From IMG/VR virus record IMGVR_UViG_3300048442_000857, positions 1 to 25,311 of that record: a stretch of DNA of 25,311 nucleotides, one strand, 5' to 3'. The first letter of the stretch is position 1. Each line of letters begins with the position of its first letter. Source of the DNA: a virus. This document shows positions 6,680 through 15,248 of this stretch, piece after piece. Under the pieces are notes generated by a model. That model had not been told where the DNA came from, did no database searches, and worked only from the letters and a program-made list of their open reading frames with translations. Both the position numbers and the translations under genes were made by a program.

Positions 6680-8119
6680 ATGAATCAAAGTTTTGAATAT
6701 CTTCCTAAGGAAGAAAGAAAAAAAATCCTTTTAATTTGTGATGATATCAGAGTACACTCTGGAGTGGCTACTGTTGCTCGTGAAATTGTAATGCATACTT
6801 GTCATCATTTTAATTGGGCACAAATGGCAGGAGCAATCAAACACCCGGATAAAGGCAAAGCATTAGACATAAGTACGGATACGGGAAAAAAGATGAATAT
6901 TGATGATGCTTATGTAATGATGTATCCAACTGATGGATATGGTAATATTGAACTTCTTCGTAATGTTATAGAAAGAGAAAATCCTGATGCTATAATGTTG
7001 GTTACTGATCCAAGGTATTTTGGATATATTTTTAATGCCGAACAAGAAATTAGAAAAAATATACCTATTACTTATCTAAATATATGGGATGACTACCCAG
7101 CACCAATGTATAATCGTGCCTTTTATGAAGCATGTGATTTATTAATGGGTATTTCAAAACAAACCGTTAATATAAATAAAATTGTATTAGGTGAAGCTGC
7201 TAAAAGTAGAATATTTAAATATATTCCACATGGGTTAGATATAGAAGATTATCATCCATTACCTGATACAGATGAAGGGTTAATTAAATTTAAAAATAAT
7301 TTTTTTAATAAAGAAAACCCTGAATTTGTTCTATTTTTTAACTCTAGAAATATTAGACGTAAACAAATCCCAGATGCAATGTTAGCATTTAGAGCATTTT
7401 TAGATACATTACCCCAAGAACAAGCTAAAAAATGCAAATTTGTATTACATACTGAAGTTAAAAGTGATCATGGTACTGATTTAGATAAAGTAAAAGAATA
7501 TTTCTTTGATGAATCTTATCCTAATACTATAAAATTTTCTACAAGTAAATTAAGTTCACAAGAATTAAATTACCTTTATAATATTGCAGATGCTCAAATA
7601 TTACTTACCTCAAATGAAGGATGGGGTCTAACTATTACTGAAGCTATTTTAGCAGGTACTCCTATTATAGCTAATGTAACAGGTGGTATGCAAGATCAAA
7701 TGAGATTTGAGGATGAAAATGGTGAGTGGTTTACCCCCACACCCGATTTACCTTCTAACCATAGAAAAACCTTGACTAAACATGGAGAGTGGGTATTTCC
7801 TTGTTATCCATCTTCCCGTTCAATTCAAGGTTCACCCATGACACCTTATATTTTTGATGATAGATGTAATTGGGAAGATGCTACTGAACATTTAATTACT
7901 TTAAATAACATGACACGTGAAGAACGTAAAGCATTAGGTGCAAAAGGTAGAGAATGGGCTATAAGTGATGAGGCAGGATTTACAGCTAAACACCAAGCAA
8001 ATAGAGTGATGGAAGCATTTACTGAATTATTTAATACTTGGAAACCAAGAGAAAAATATGAAATTATTAATGCAACCGAATATAAAGGAAGACACCTAAC
8101 ACATAAATTATATTATTAA
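6680..8119 (+). CDS. GT4-like (GT-B) glycosyltransferase
   Basis: A 479-residue GT-B glycosyltransferase, the first enzyme of the glycan locus. The N-terminal acceptor domain begins KKILLICDDIRVHSGVA at 14-30, with the glycine/serine loop typical of GT4. The donor half contains IPHGLD at 182-187, the basic NSRNIRRK at 221-228, and the GT4 E-x7-E motif from E313 to E321 in NEGWGLTITEA, followed by GTPIIANVTGG. These bind the nucleotide sugar and retain the anomeric configuration. It acts in the cytoplasm or at the membrane face. The stop overlaps the next gene's start, another GT4-like enzyme, so they are probably made together. Sugar donor and acceptor are unknown. Confidence 0.88.
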   Translation: MNQSFEYLPKEERKKILLICDDIRVHSGVATVAREIVMHTCHHFNWAQMAGAIKHPDKGKALDISTDTGKKMNIDDAYVMMYPTDGYGNIELLRNVIERENPDAIMLVTDPRYFGYIFNAEQEIRKNIPITYLNIWDDYPAPMYNRAFYEACDLLMGISKQTVNINKIVLGEAAKSRIFKYIPHGLDIEDYHPLPDTDEGLIKFKNNFFNKENPEFVLFFNSRNIRRKQIPDAMLAFRAFLDTLPQEQAKKCKFVLHTEVKSDHGTDLDKVKEYFFDESYPNTIKFSTSKLSSQELNYLYNIADAQILLTSNEGWGLTITEAILAGTPIIANVTGGMQDQMRFEDENGEWFTPTPDLPSNHRKTLTKHGEWVFPCYPSSRSIQGSPMTPYIFDDRCNWEDATEHLITLNNMTREERKALGAKGREWAISDEAGFTAKHQANRVMEAFTELFNTWKPREKYEIINATEYKGRHLTHKLYY

Positions 8120-9387
8120 TGAATAAACCAGTTTTTGTAATCAGTTGCCCATATGACACATATTCAGGATATGGCGCACGAGCTAGAGATATAGTTAAAG
8201 CAATAATTAATACGGATAAATACGATGTAAAATTAATGGCTCAACGTTGGGGTAGTACTTCCTGGGGGTTTTGTAAAAACCACCCTGAATGGGAATATTT
8301 ACATAATCATAAATTACCTGAAAATAAATTAACAACAAAACCAGACATTTGGATGCAAATTACTATTCCAAATGAATTCCAAGCAGTAGGGAAATATAAT
8401 ATTGGATGTACAGCAGGAATTGAATCCAATTTATGCAAACCCGAATGGATTGAAGGGTTAAATAGAATGGATATTAATTGGGTTTCTTCTAATTTTGCTA
8501 AAAATACATTTGAAAATACTAAGTATGAAAGACGTAATAAAAAAACTGAAAAAGTAGAAGGGTTTATTAAATTAGAAAAGCCTATTAAAGTGGTATTTGA
8601 AGGAGCTAATTTAGATATATACAAACCTATTACTTCCAAAGAAATTAAGACTATTAATTTAGAAGAAATTAAGGAGTCATTTTGTTATTTATTTGTAGGC
8701 CATTGGATGCAAGGAGCTTATGGACATGACAGAAAAAATGTTTGGAAAACTGTTAAAGCATTTTTTGAAACTTTTAAAAACCAAAAACAAAAACCTGCCT
8801 TAATATTAAAAGCATCTGTAGGAGTTGCTTCATATGTTAGTAGAGATGAAATATTAAACCGTATTAAGCAAATACGCAAAAGTGTAAATGCTACTAATTT
8901 ACCTAATGTTTATGTATTGAATGGTGAATTTAGTGATCAAGAAATGAATGAATTATATAACCACCCTAAAATAAAATCAATGGTAAGTTTTACTAAAGGT
9001 GAAGGGTATGGTAGACCTCTATTAGAATTTAGTTTAACAGGTAAACCTATCATAGCTAGTAATTGGTCAGGCCACACTGATTTTTTAAAGCCTTCATTTA
9101 CTACTTTAGTAGGAGGTGAATTAGAAAATGTAGATAGTAGTGCGGCTAATGATTGGTTAATAAAAGAATCTAAATGGTTTAAAGCTCATGATGCTGAAAT
9201 GGGTCGTACATTAAAAGATGTTTATAAAAAATATAAACAATATGGTGTTAAATCAAAACAACAAAAGAATTTTAGTAAAACAAAATTTAGTTTTGATAAA
9301 ATGCAGGAATTAATAACTGAAATTTTAACAGATAGTATACCTGAATTTGCTAAACAAGTTGAATTAAAATTACCAACATTACAGTAA
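8119..9387 (+). CDS. GT4-like (GT-B) glycosyltransferase
   Basis: A 422-residue GT-B enzyme that starts on the last base of the preceding gene's stop (TAATG). The N-terminus PVFVISCPYDTYSGYGARAR at 4-23 holds the SGYG loop. FEGANLDIYKP at about 160-170 and LFVGHWM at 191-197 mark the interdomain region, and KGEGYGRPLLEFSLTGKPIIAS at 293-314 has the GT4 E-x7-E pair (E295, E303). The protein is only distantly similar to its neighbour, which argues against a simple tandem duplication. It probably adds a second sugar in the same pathway. The tail after about residue 400 is not recognisable. Confidence 0.87.
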   Translation: MNKPVFVISCPYDTYSGYGARARDIVKAIINTDKYDVKLMAQRWGSTSWGFCKNHPEWEYLHNHKLPENKLTTKPDIWMQITIPNEFQAVGKYNIGCTAGIESNLCKPEWIEGLNRMDINWVSSNFAKNTFENTKYERRNKKTEKVEGFIKLEKPIKVVFEGANLDIYKPITSKEIKTINLEEIKESFCYLFVGHWMQGAYGHDRKNVWKTVKAFFETFKNQKQKPALILKASVGVASYVSRDEILNRIKQIRKSVNATNLPNVYVLNGEFSDQEMNELYNHPKIKSMVSFTKGEGYGRPLLEFSLTGKPIIASNWSGHTDFLKPSFTTLVGGELENVDSSAANDWLIKESKWFKAHDAEMGRTLKDVYKKYKQYGVKSKQQKNFSKTKFSFDKMQELITEILTDSIPEFAKQVELKLPTLQ

Positions 9388-9827
9388 TGGCTTACGATAA
9401 TTTAATAGAATGTACCCGTTGTGGTAGTGATGCTTGTTATATACAAGAAGTAACTAAAGATATTACTATAGAACTATGTTATGGATGTGGGTTCCAATCT
9501 AATTCAGTAATGAAAGTTGATAGTGATTTTTTAAAAGAGCAAATGGAAACATTACCCGATTTATATAAATCACTTATTGATGAAGAAGAATCTGGTAAAG
9601 TATGGATGCCCTCATTTCATAGTGTAGAGGGAAAAGGTATGGTATTTGCAGATGGTGTTTCAAGAGAAAAATGGGCTTGGGGGGCTGCTAAACATATTAA
9701 AGTACTAGAAGAAGAAAAAGATAAATATAAAGGAGCTAAATACAGAGCTGATATGTCTACTATAAAACATTTCCCTGAACGTGATTTTATAGGAGCATTA
9801 ACGTATATTGGAGTATTACCAGAATAG
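9387..9827 (+). CDS. Hypothetical protein with N-terminal zinc ribbon
   Basis: The first 35 residues form a four-cysteine zinc-ribbon pattern: CTRCG at 9-13 and CYGCG near 31-35, with a further Cys (DACYIQE) between. The rest (about 110 residues) is unassigned: an acidic linker, VWMPSFHSVEGKGMVFADG, and a C-terminal Lys/Tyr-rich helix. No catalytic motif is seen. The gene overlaps both flanking frames closely and sits between glycosyltransferase genes, yet nothing suggests it is an enzyme of the glycan pathway. It could be a small regulator or scaffold. Confidence 0.7.
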   Translation: MAYDNLIECTRCGSDACYIQEVTKDITIELCYGCGFQSNSVMKVDSDFLKEQMETLPDLYKSLIDEEESGKVWMPSFHSVEGKGMVFADGVSREKWAWGAAKHIKVLEEEKDKYKGAKYRADMSTIKHFPERDFIGALTYIGVLPE

Positions 9828-9829
9828 AT

Positions 9830-10459
9830 ATGAAAATAAGTTATGCAATAACAGTTTGTAATGAAATTGTAGAGATACAAAGACTTATACCTTTTTTACT
9901 TAATAATAAAAGGACCCAAGATGAGATTGTTATATTATATGATTCTAAAGGTGGAATTGAACCAGTAGAAGAATATCTTAGAGCTAAATCAGTTAATGCT
10001 GAATTTATGTGGCATAGTGGAGAGTTTGGAGGTCACTTTGCTGACTGGAAGAATAAGCTTACTAAATATTGCTCCGGTGATTACATCTTTCAGATAGATG
10101 CTGATGAGTACCCTCATGAGACACTTATAGAAAAACTCCCAGAAATATTAGAGGGTAACCCTAACAATGATGTTTACTTAGTTCCCAGAGTTAATACGGT
10201 TGATGGTCTTACTAACGAACATATAAAAAAATGGGGTTGGCAAGTAAGCCAATCAGGTTGGGTTAATTGGCCTGATTATCAATGGCGTATATGGAAAAAT
10301 AAACCAGAGATTAAATGGAAGAATAAAGTACATGAAGTACTAGAAGGATTTAAAACATATTCTCCTTTACCAGATATAGAGTTATTAGCTTTATACCACC
10401 CAAAACAAATAAATAGACAAGAAAAACAAAACAATTACTATGCAACCTTGGATGAGTAA
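9830..10459 (+). CDS. GT2-like (GT-A) glycosyltransferase
   Basis: A 209-residue GT-A glycosyltransferase. The N-terminus ISYAITVCNEIVEIQRLIPFL is the usual GT2 opening strand and helix. FQIDADEYPH at about 88-96 contains the metal-binding DxD (D90-A-D92). WRIWKN...IKWKNKVHEVLEG near 155-175 is typical of the WaaE/KdtX-like glycosyltransferase subgroup that works on lipopolysaccharide core or protein. It starts at ATG 9830, two nt after the previous stop, and its end overlaps a methyltransferase-like gene. Substrates are unknown. Confidence 0.85.
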   Translation: MKISYAITVCNEIVEIQRLIPFLLNNKRTQDEIVILYDSKGGIEPVEEYLRAKSVNAEFMWHSGEFGGHFADWKNKLTKYCSGDYIFQIDADEYPHETLIEKLPEILEGNPNNDVYLVPRVNTVDGLTNEHIKKWGWQVSQSGWVNWPDYQWRIWKNKPEIKWKNKVHEVLEGFKTYSPLPDIELLALYHPKQINRQEKQNNYYATLDE

Positions 10460-10958
10460 ACATGAAATAGCGTTAATATTAAAACATTTATATTATACTG
10501 ATACTATGTTAGAATGGGGAAGTGGGGGTAGTACTACATATTTTCCTCATTTTGTAAATGACTATTATTCTATTGAACATGATGAAGAATGGTCAGTAAA
10601 AGTACAGGAGGAACTAAAATCTAATAACATACTTAATGTAAATTTTCATCATGTAAGTTGGGATTCACCCCGTACAACACCAACACAACGATCCCAATTT
10701 GAAACTTATATACACCATGTAGATAATTTAGAAGTTGATAAGTTTGATAAAGTATTAATTGATGGGAGAGCTAGAGGATGGTGTGCAGAATATGTTTTAA
10801 AATATTTACATAAGGATTCAATAATTTTTATCCATGACTTTTGGAAGAGACCTCAGTATCATGTAGTATTTGATTGGTACGATGAAATAGCTAGTGTTAA
10901 GGACACTCACCAAACTATTGTTGTCTTAAAACCAAAACCAAAATATTTAAATAATTAA
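10440..10958 (+). CDS. Class I SAM-dependent methyltransferase-like protein
   Basis: A 172-residue Rossmann-type protein. TMLEWGSGGSTTYF at about 22-35 resembles motif I of class I methyltransferases (E/DxGxGxG), where SAM binds. YYSIEHDEEW follows as the acidic strand-2 position, FDKVLIDGRARG comes near 100-111 and SIIFIHDFWKR near 126-136. This arrangement is seen in glycan-cluster methyltransferases. The start could be ATG 10440 or ATG 10452 (ATGAGTAA junction with the previous stop); I give the longer form. Its likely role is to methylate a sugar made by the surrounding transferases. This is inferred from context. Confidence 0.72.
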   Translation: MQPWMSKHEIALILKHLYYTDTMLEWGSGGSTTYFPHFVNDYYSIEHDEEWSVKVQEELKSNNILNVNFHHVSWDSPRTTPTQRSQFETYIHHVDNLEVDKFDKVLIDGRARGWCAEYVLKYLHKDSIIFIHDFWKRPQYHVVFDWYDEIASVKDTHQTIVVLKPKPKYLNN

Positions 10959-10960
10959 AT

Positions 10961-11656
10961 ATGAAAATTTATTATAGATTATCTAATTTAGAAGCAGGAA
11001 TATCTAAGAAAAAAATCCCCAATTCCACAAAACAACATTGTTTAGAAAATTGTATTAATGAATTTGGAAAAGAAAATATTACCATATTAGGAGATAAATT
11101 AAATGATGAAACTAAATCATATGTTAATTCATTAAATTTAAGATTAATTGAAGTAAGTAATGGTTCTGGGGCAGGAACATTCAGAGATGCTTTAGATTTA
11201 GCTATTAAGGAAAATGAAGATAATGATTTAGTATATTTACTCGAAGATGATTTTTTACACAAATCAGAATCTAAAAAATTACTAATAGAAGGTTTAAATA
11301 AATATAATGGTTACCTTACTTTATATGATCACCCAGATAAGTATTTAAATAAAGAAAATGGGGGTAATCCTTTTATAGAACAAGAAGGTGAAGTAACTAG
11401 GTTAGTTAAAACAGATTCAGTACATTGGAAAATAACAAATAGTACTGTTATGAGTTTTGCATGTAAAGTATCTAGATTAAAAGAAGATTATGATTTAATA
11501 TTAAAACACTCTTCATCACATATAACTGATTCATTTAGATTTTTTACTGAATTATCTCAAACCAAATCCGTACCTGTATTAAGCTCGGTACCTGGTTATA
11601 GTACACACTGCGAATCAGCTTGGTTATCACCTTTAACAAATTGGAAAAAATTATGA
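10961..11656 (+). CDS. Putative GT-A-type glycosyltransferase
   Basis: A 231-residue protein starting two nt after the preceding stop. MKIYYRLSNLE is a typical GT-A first strand. NGSGAGTFRDALDLAI at about 67-82 and VYLLEDDFLH at 91-100, with the acidic EDD at 95-97, match the layout of small phage glycosyltransferases in which EDD replaces DxD. YLTLYDHPDKY and a conserved His/Ser-rich segment (HSSSHITDS) lie further on. I cannot place it in a numbered family with confidence. The ATGA junction to the next gene and the surrounding transferases support a glycan-building role. Confidence 0.68.
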   Translation: MKIYYRLSNLEAGISKKKIPNSTKQHCLENCINEFGKENITILGDKLNDETKSYVNSLNLRLIEVSNGSGAGTFRDALDLAIKENEDNDLVYLLEDDFLHKSESKKLLIEGLNKYNGYLTLYDHPDKYLNKENGGNPFIEQEGEVTRLVKTDSVHWKITNSTVMSFACKVSRLKEDYDLILKHSSSHITDSFRFFTELSQTKSVPVLSSVPGYSTHCESAWLSPLTNWKKL

Positions 11657-12225
11657 CAAAAAAAGAATTTCAAACCCATATACTTAACTTATCAAAAAAC
11701 ACTGTTGGGGAATTATTACATGAAAGAAGTTGGGATGCAGTTAAAGATATATGTGAAAAAGTCAAACCCTTATCTATTTTAGAATTAGGATTTAATAGAG
11801 GTTCAAGTGCTCTTATGTGGTTATTTAATACACCTAATAAAACTAAACTTCATAGTATAGATATAAGAAGTAAAGAAGAAGTATCTGAATCGTTGAAATA
11901 TATTAATGATATTTTTGGAGGAAGATTTAAATATTCTCATTTAGACCATCAATTATTAACTGAAACCTATACCAAAGGTTTAGGGATGGTAAATAAATAT
12001 GATTTAATTTTTATAGATGGAGATCATAGTTACAGGGGTATATTAAGAGATGCTAAAAACTCATTAAAATTAAATCCCAAATACATTGCCTTTGATGATT
12101 ATTTCCATGCAGCCCATGGCCGTGATACCCAAAAAGTAATATCAGAATTAGGACTTGAAGTCATTAAAGAATATAAAAACGCAACGGGTCAAGCATTAAC
12201 AAAAAATCCATTTTATACTAAATGA
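11653..12225 (+). CDS. Class I SAM-dependent methyltransferase (MTase 24-like)
   Basis: A 190-residue methyltransferase. ILELGFNRGSSALMWLF at about 42-58 is motif I. LHSIDIRS near 67-74 supplies the motif II aspartate, and YDLIFIDGDHSYRG at about 116-129 is the characteristic DGDHSY segment of the Methyltransf_24 group, where the Asp/His bind metal or substrate. YIAFDDYFHA near 145 follows. The start at ATG 11653 gives the ATGA overlap used throughout this operon, and an in-frame TTG at 11620 lies inside the previous gene. Two methyltransferases in one sugar locus point to a methylated glycan. The target is unknown. Confidence 0.8.
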   Translation: MTKKEFQTHILNLSKNTVGELLHERSWDAVKDICEKVKPLSILELGFNRGSSALMWLFNTPNKTKLHSIDIRSKEEVSESLKYINDIFGGRFKYSHLDHQLLTETYTKGLGMVNKYDLIFIDGDHSYRGILRDAKNSLKLNPKYIAFDDYFHAAHGRDTQKVISELGLEVIKEYKNATGQALTKNPFYTK

Positions 12226-13022
12226 TTAGTTTAATTATCCCTACATACCGGAATCCCAAATATTTAGATTTATGTTTACAATCAGCTATTGATGGTCAAA
12301 CTACTAAAAATGAAATTATAGTAGTGATAGATGGTTATATAGATGAAAGTAAAGAAATATTAGACAAACATAAAGATAATATTAAAGTATTACCTTTAGA
12401 ACAAAATCAAGGTATGCAAACTGCTCTTAATTTAGGGGTTTACAATGCCAGCAATGAGAAAATATTAATTATTAATGACGATAATGTGTTATGCCCTGAA
12501 TGGGATATTATAGCAAGTGAAGTTAAAGAACGTTCGGTACTGACTATTAATCAAATTGAACCTACAGGACCAGGTATATTTAATTTCCCAGTTAAAGATT
12601 TTGGTAAAACGTCTGATAAATTTGATTATAAAGGATTTGTTGAGTACGAAAAAACATTAAGGCAAGATATGTTAAGTGTAGATGGGGGTATATTTCCATT
12701 TGCAATGTACAAAAAACAATATATGATTGTAGGTGGATTTGATACAATTTACAAATCTCCTTTTATATGTGATTGGGATTTTTTCCTTAAATTAGATTTA
12801 AATAATATAGGGTTAGCGAGAACACATAAGGGCCATTTTTATCATTTTGGTAGTACAGCTACTAAAAATAGAAAAGATGGGGATCAAATTAAATTTAGAG
12901 AAAGTGAACAACCTGCTGCCCAAACTTTTATATATAAATGGGGAATCTCACCTCAATTATTTGAAAATTGTTCTCATAATCCCAAAAATAATAAAGTAAT
13001 AAAAGGCATAAAATATGAATAA
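12222..13022 (+). CDS. GT2 family glycosyltransferase
   Basis: A 266-residue GT-A glycosyltransferase. The N-terminus MISLIIPTYRNPKYLDLCL is a textbook GT2 start. EIIVVIDGYIDES at about 31-43 is the nucleotide-binding strand, NQGMQTALNLGVYNAS at 62-77 is the usual NxGxxxAxNxG helix, and ILIINDDNVL at 81-90 carries the DDN metal site in place of DxD. GGFDTIY...CDWDFFLKL near 170-190 is the GG(F/Y)D...(E/D)D catalytic-base region. It overlaps the preceding methyltransferase by 4 nt (ATGA) and the following epimerase by 8 nt. Donor and acceptor are unassigned. Confidence 0.9.
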   Translation: MISLIIPTYRNPKYLDLCLQSAIDGQTTKNEIIVVIDGYIDESKEILDKHKDNIKVLPLEQNQGMQTALNLGVYNASNEKILIINDDNVLCPEWDIIASEVKERSVLTINQIEPTGPGIFNFPVKDFGKTSDKFDYKGFVEYEKTLRQDMLSVDGGIFPFAMYKKQYMIVGGFDTIYKSPFICDWDFFLKLDLNNIGLARTHKGHFYHFGSTATKNRKDGDQIKFRESEQPAAQTFIYKWGISPQLFENCSHNPKNNKVIKGIKYE

Positions 13023-14013
13023 AACAGTATTAATAACGGGTGTAGCAGGTTTACTAGGAAGTAGATTAGCTGATTGGATAATAGAAAATCACCCTGATAT
13101 TAAAGTAGTAGGTATAGATGACTTAAGTGGGGGGTATAAAGAAAATATCCACCCTAAAGTTGATTTTTGGCAAATGAATTTAGTAGATCATCCGATTGAA
13201 AATTGTTTTGAAGTAAATAAATTTGATTATGTATTCCACTTTGCTGCTTATGCTGCTGAAGGATTATCCCCATTTATTCGTACTTACAACTATAAAAACA
13301 ATTTAATATCAACCGCAGCTATAGTTAACCAATGTATTAAACATAACGTTAAAAGATTAGTATTTACATCATCAATGGCTGTCTATGGTCATGGGGTAGG
13401 ACAAATATTTAATGAAAAACAATTACCATCACCAATAGACCCTTATGGTATAGCTAAATATGCTTGTGAGCAGGATATTAAAATAGCAGGTGAACAACAT
13501 GGGTTAGATTGGTGTATTATTAGACCACATAATGTTTATGGTATTAAACAAAATATATGGGATAAATACAGAAATGTGCTTGGAATTTGGATGTACCAGT
13601 ACATGAATGGTGAAGAAATGACTATATTTGGGGATGGTGAACAAAAAAGAGCCTTTAGTTATATAGATGATAGCTTAGAACCATTATGGAAAGCAGCAGT
13701 TGAACCCAAAGCATGTTGTGAGATTATTAATTTAGGTGGTATTAAAGAATATACAATTAATGAAGCTAATAAAGTATTATTAGATGTAATTACTGATGGG
13801 GAAATAGCATATAAAGAACAAAGACATGAAGTAAAATATGCTGTACCTACCTATCAAAAATCAGTTGATATTTTAGGGTTTGAACATAAAACTGATCTAA
13901 AAGAAGGATTAAGTAAAATGTGGGAATGGGCTAAACAACAACCATTAAAAGAAAGATTTGTTTGGGACAAGTATGAAATAGAAAAGGGAATATATAGTTT
14001 TTGGAAAAAATGA
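13015..14013 (+). CDS. Extended SDR nucleotide-sugar epimerase/dehydratase
   Basis: A 332-residue extended short-chain dehydrogenase of the GalE/WcaG type. ITGVAGLLGSRLAD at 7-20 is the NAD-binding GxxGxxG, VVGIDDLSGG at 31-40 binds the adenosine ribose, and HFAAYA at 75-80 follows. The catalytic triad is visible as SSMAVYG near 119-125 and Y144-x3-K148 in DPYGIAK. RPHNVYG and FGDGEQKRAFSYIDD are the substrate-side motifs of UDP-sugar epimerases. It would remodel a UDP-sugar (for example Glc/Gal or GlcA/GalA) to feed the local transferases. The downstream gene is a UDP-sugar dehydrogenase with an ATGA overlap, so the two may act in sequence. The exact substrate is not resolvable. Confidence 0.88.
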   Translation: MNKTVLITGVAGLLGSRLADWIIENHPDIKVVGIDDLSGGYKENIHPKVDFWQMNLVDHPIENCFEVNKFDYVFHFAAYAAEGLSPFIRTYNYKNNLISTAAIVNQCIKHNVKRLVFTSSMAVYGHGVGQIFNEKQLPSPIDPYGIAKYACEQDIKIAGEQHGLDWCIIRPHNVYGIKQNIWDKYRNVLGIWMYQYMNGEEMTIFGDGEQKRAFSYIDDSLEPLWKAAVEPKACCEIINLGGIKEYTINEANKVLLDVITDGEIAYKEQRHEVKYAVPTYQKSVDILGFEHKTDLKEGLSKMWEWAKQQPLKERFVWDKYEIEKGIYSFWKK

Positions 14014-14846
14014 GAATAGGAATAATTGGTCAAGGTTTTGTTGGTAATGCTATTTATCAAAAATTTAGTAAATATTATGATGTTTTAACTTATGATTTAG
14101 ATGAGTCAAAAAGTAATTCAACTAAAGATAAAGTATTAAACCAAGAAATTGTATTCATGTGTTTACCTACACCTATGAATAAAGATGGTAGTTGTAATGT
14201 GGATATTATAGAAAGAGAATTAGAAAATATAGATTTGATTGCAGATAATCAAGAAATTTTAAAAACGGTAGTAGTTAAATCAACAATCCCTCCGGGTACA
14301 ACTGATAAATGGAATAAAAAATATGAATCACTAGATATAGTTTTTAATCCTGAATTTTTAACAGAAGCGAATGCAGTAGATGATTTTGAAAACCAATCCA
14401 GAATTATACTAGGTGGAAGTAAAGAATCAACTACTAAGTTAAAGCAATTATATTCTTCTATATTTAGAAAAACTTCTAAAATAATTAAAACAGATTCTAA
14501 AACTGCTGAATTAGTAAAATATGTTACTAATGCTTTTTTATCTACTAAAGTATCATTTGCTAATGAAATATATGATTTATGTAATGGTATAGGCTTAGAT
14601 TATGATAAAGTAATAGAATATGCTACTTATGATGAACGTCTAGGGCTATCACATTGGGGTGTACCCGGACCTGATGGTGATAGGGGATTTGGTGGTCATT
14701 GTTTTCCTAAAGACCTATCAGCATTAATTAAAATTACTGAAAACTTAAATATAAAAAATAATGTATTAGTTGCTACTCAAAAAACTAATAATGAAGTTAG
14801 AAGTAATAGAGATTGGGAAAAAATGAAAGGGAGAGCTGTGGTTTAG
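14010..14846 (+). CDS. UDP-glucose/GDP-mannose dehydrogenase-like, short form
   Basis: Family members oxidise a nucleotide hexose to its uronic acid with NAD. RIGIIGQGFVGNA at 2-14 is the NAD site. FMCLPTP near 49-55, KSTIPPGTT near 90-98 and FNPEFLTEANAVDDF near 112-126 are conserved, and GGHCFPKD at 228-235 contains the catalytic Cys231. AELVKYVTNAFLSTKVSFANEI at about 166-187 is the central dimerisation helix. At 278 residues, about 150 fewer than usual, the protein stops shortly after the catalytic Cys and lacks the C-terminal UDP-binding domain. The stop is clean. ATG 14010 is chosen for its ATGA junction; TTG 14001 is upstream in frame. It closes the glycan operon. Confidence 0.85.
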   Translation: MRIGIIGQGFVGNAIYQKFSKYYDVLTYDLDESKSNSTKDKVLNQEIVFMCLPTPMNKDGSCNVDIIERELENIDLIADNQEILKTVVVKSTIPPGTTDKWNKKYESLDIVFNPEFLTEANAVDDFENQSRIILGGSKESTTKLKQLYSSIFRKTSKIIKTDSKTAELVKYVTNAFLSTKVSFANEIYDLCNGIGLDYDKVIEYATYDERLGLSHWGVPGPDGDRGFGGHCFPKDLSALIKITENLNIKNNVLVATQKTNNEVRSNRDWEKMKGRAVV

Positions 14847-14868
14847 CCAAAAAGTTTTCGTATATTTA
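14837..14868 (+). promoter_or_regulatory. Phage promoter copy 1 (TGTGGTT / TTCGTATATTTA)
   Basis: TGTG at 14837 and TATATTTA at 14861-14868 are separated by exactly 20 nt. The core TTTTCGTATATTTAC and the upstream GGTT agree with the other four copies. The arrangement matches Bacteroidota housekeeping promoters (TTTG, 19-21 nt, TAnnTTTG). It overlaps the end of the dehydrogenase gene and drives the gene at 14896. The leader contains AAAAGG about 10 nt before that ATG. Confidence 0.75.
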
Positions 14869-14895
14869 CATATATTTTTAAAAGGTTATATATTT

Positions 14896-15243
14896 ATGTA
14901 TTCGACAATTCAAATTACAACGCCCGTGAAAATGATTCCTTGCTCTAGATGTAAAGGTGATATGCCTGAACTTAGATATACCCAATATGGGTATGATTTC
15001 TGTGTAAAATGTTCTACTGTAGGTGCTAAAAGAGGATTACCTGTAACAATGGGTACTGGTGATCACACTTGGACTGAAACTATAGTAATGGAAGAAGATG
15101 ATTATATCCAGTATACAGAAATGGAAGAAATGCATTATGGAAAATCAAAAAAGAATAAAGCTGAACGATTAAATTTGGAAGAAGATGACCGAAATCTTCA
15201 AGGTCCTTTCCAAATTATTAATGGAAAATCAAAAGAAGATTAA
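14896..15243 (+). CDS. Hypothetical protein with zinc-finger cysteines, 115 aa
   Basis: First gene after promoter copy 1, starting at ATG 14896. Cys16-x2-Cys19 (IPCSRCKGDMPE) and, after a Tyr-rich stretch, Cys36-x2-Cys39 (DFCVKCS) form a classical four-cysteine zinc-ribbon or treble-clef-like unit. The rest is acidic and hydrophilic (METIVMEEDDY..., MEEMHYGKSKKNKAERLN). The four-Cys arrangement recalls DksA/TraR-type fingers, but the flanking helices are missing, so I do not assign that family. It may be a transcription- or nucleic-acid-associated factor. Followed five nt later by the HNH-like gene. Confidence 0.7.
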   Translation: MYSTIQITTPVKMIPCSRCKGDMPELRYTQYGYDFCVKCSTVGAKRGLPVTMGTGDHTWTETIVMEEDDYIQYTEMEEMHYGKSKKNKAERLNLEEDDRNLQGPFQIINGKSKED

Positions 15244-15248
15244 AAGTT

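Noticed and set aside
11620-11652. TTG start upstream of the second methyltransferase
   Set aside because: It lies inside the preceding transferase; ATG 11653 gives the usual ATGA junction.
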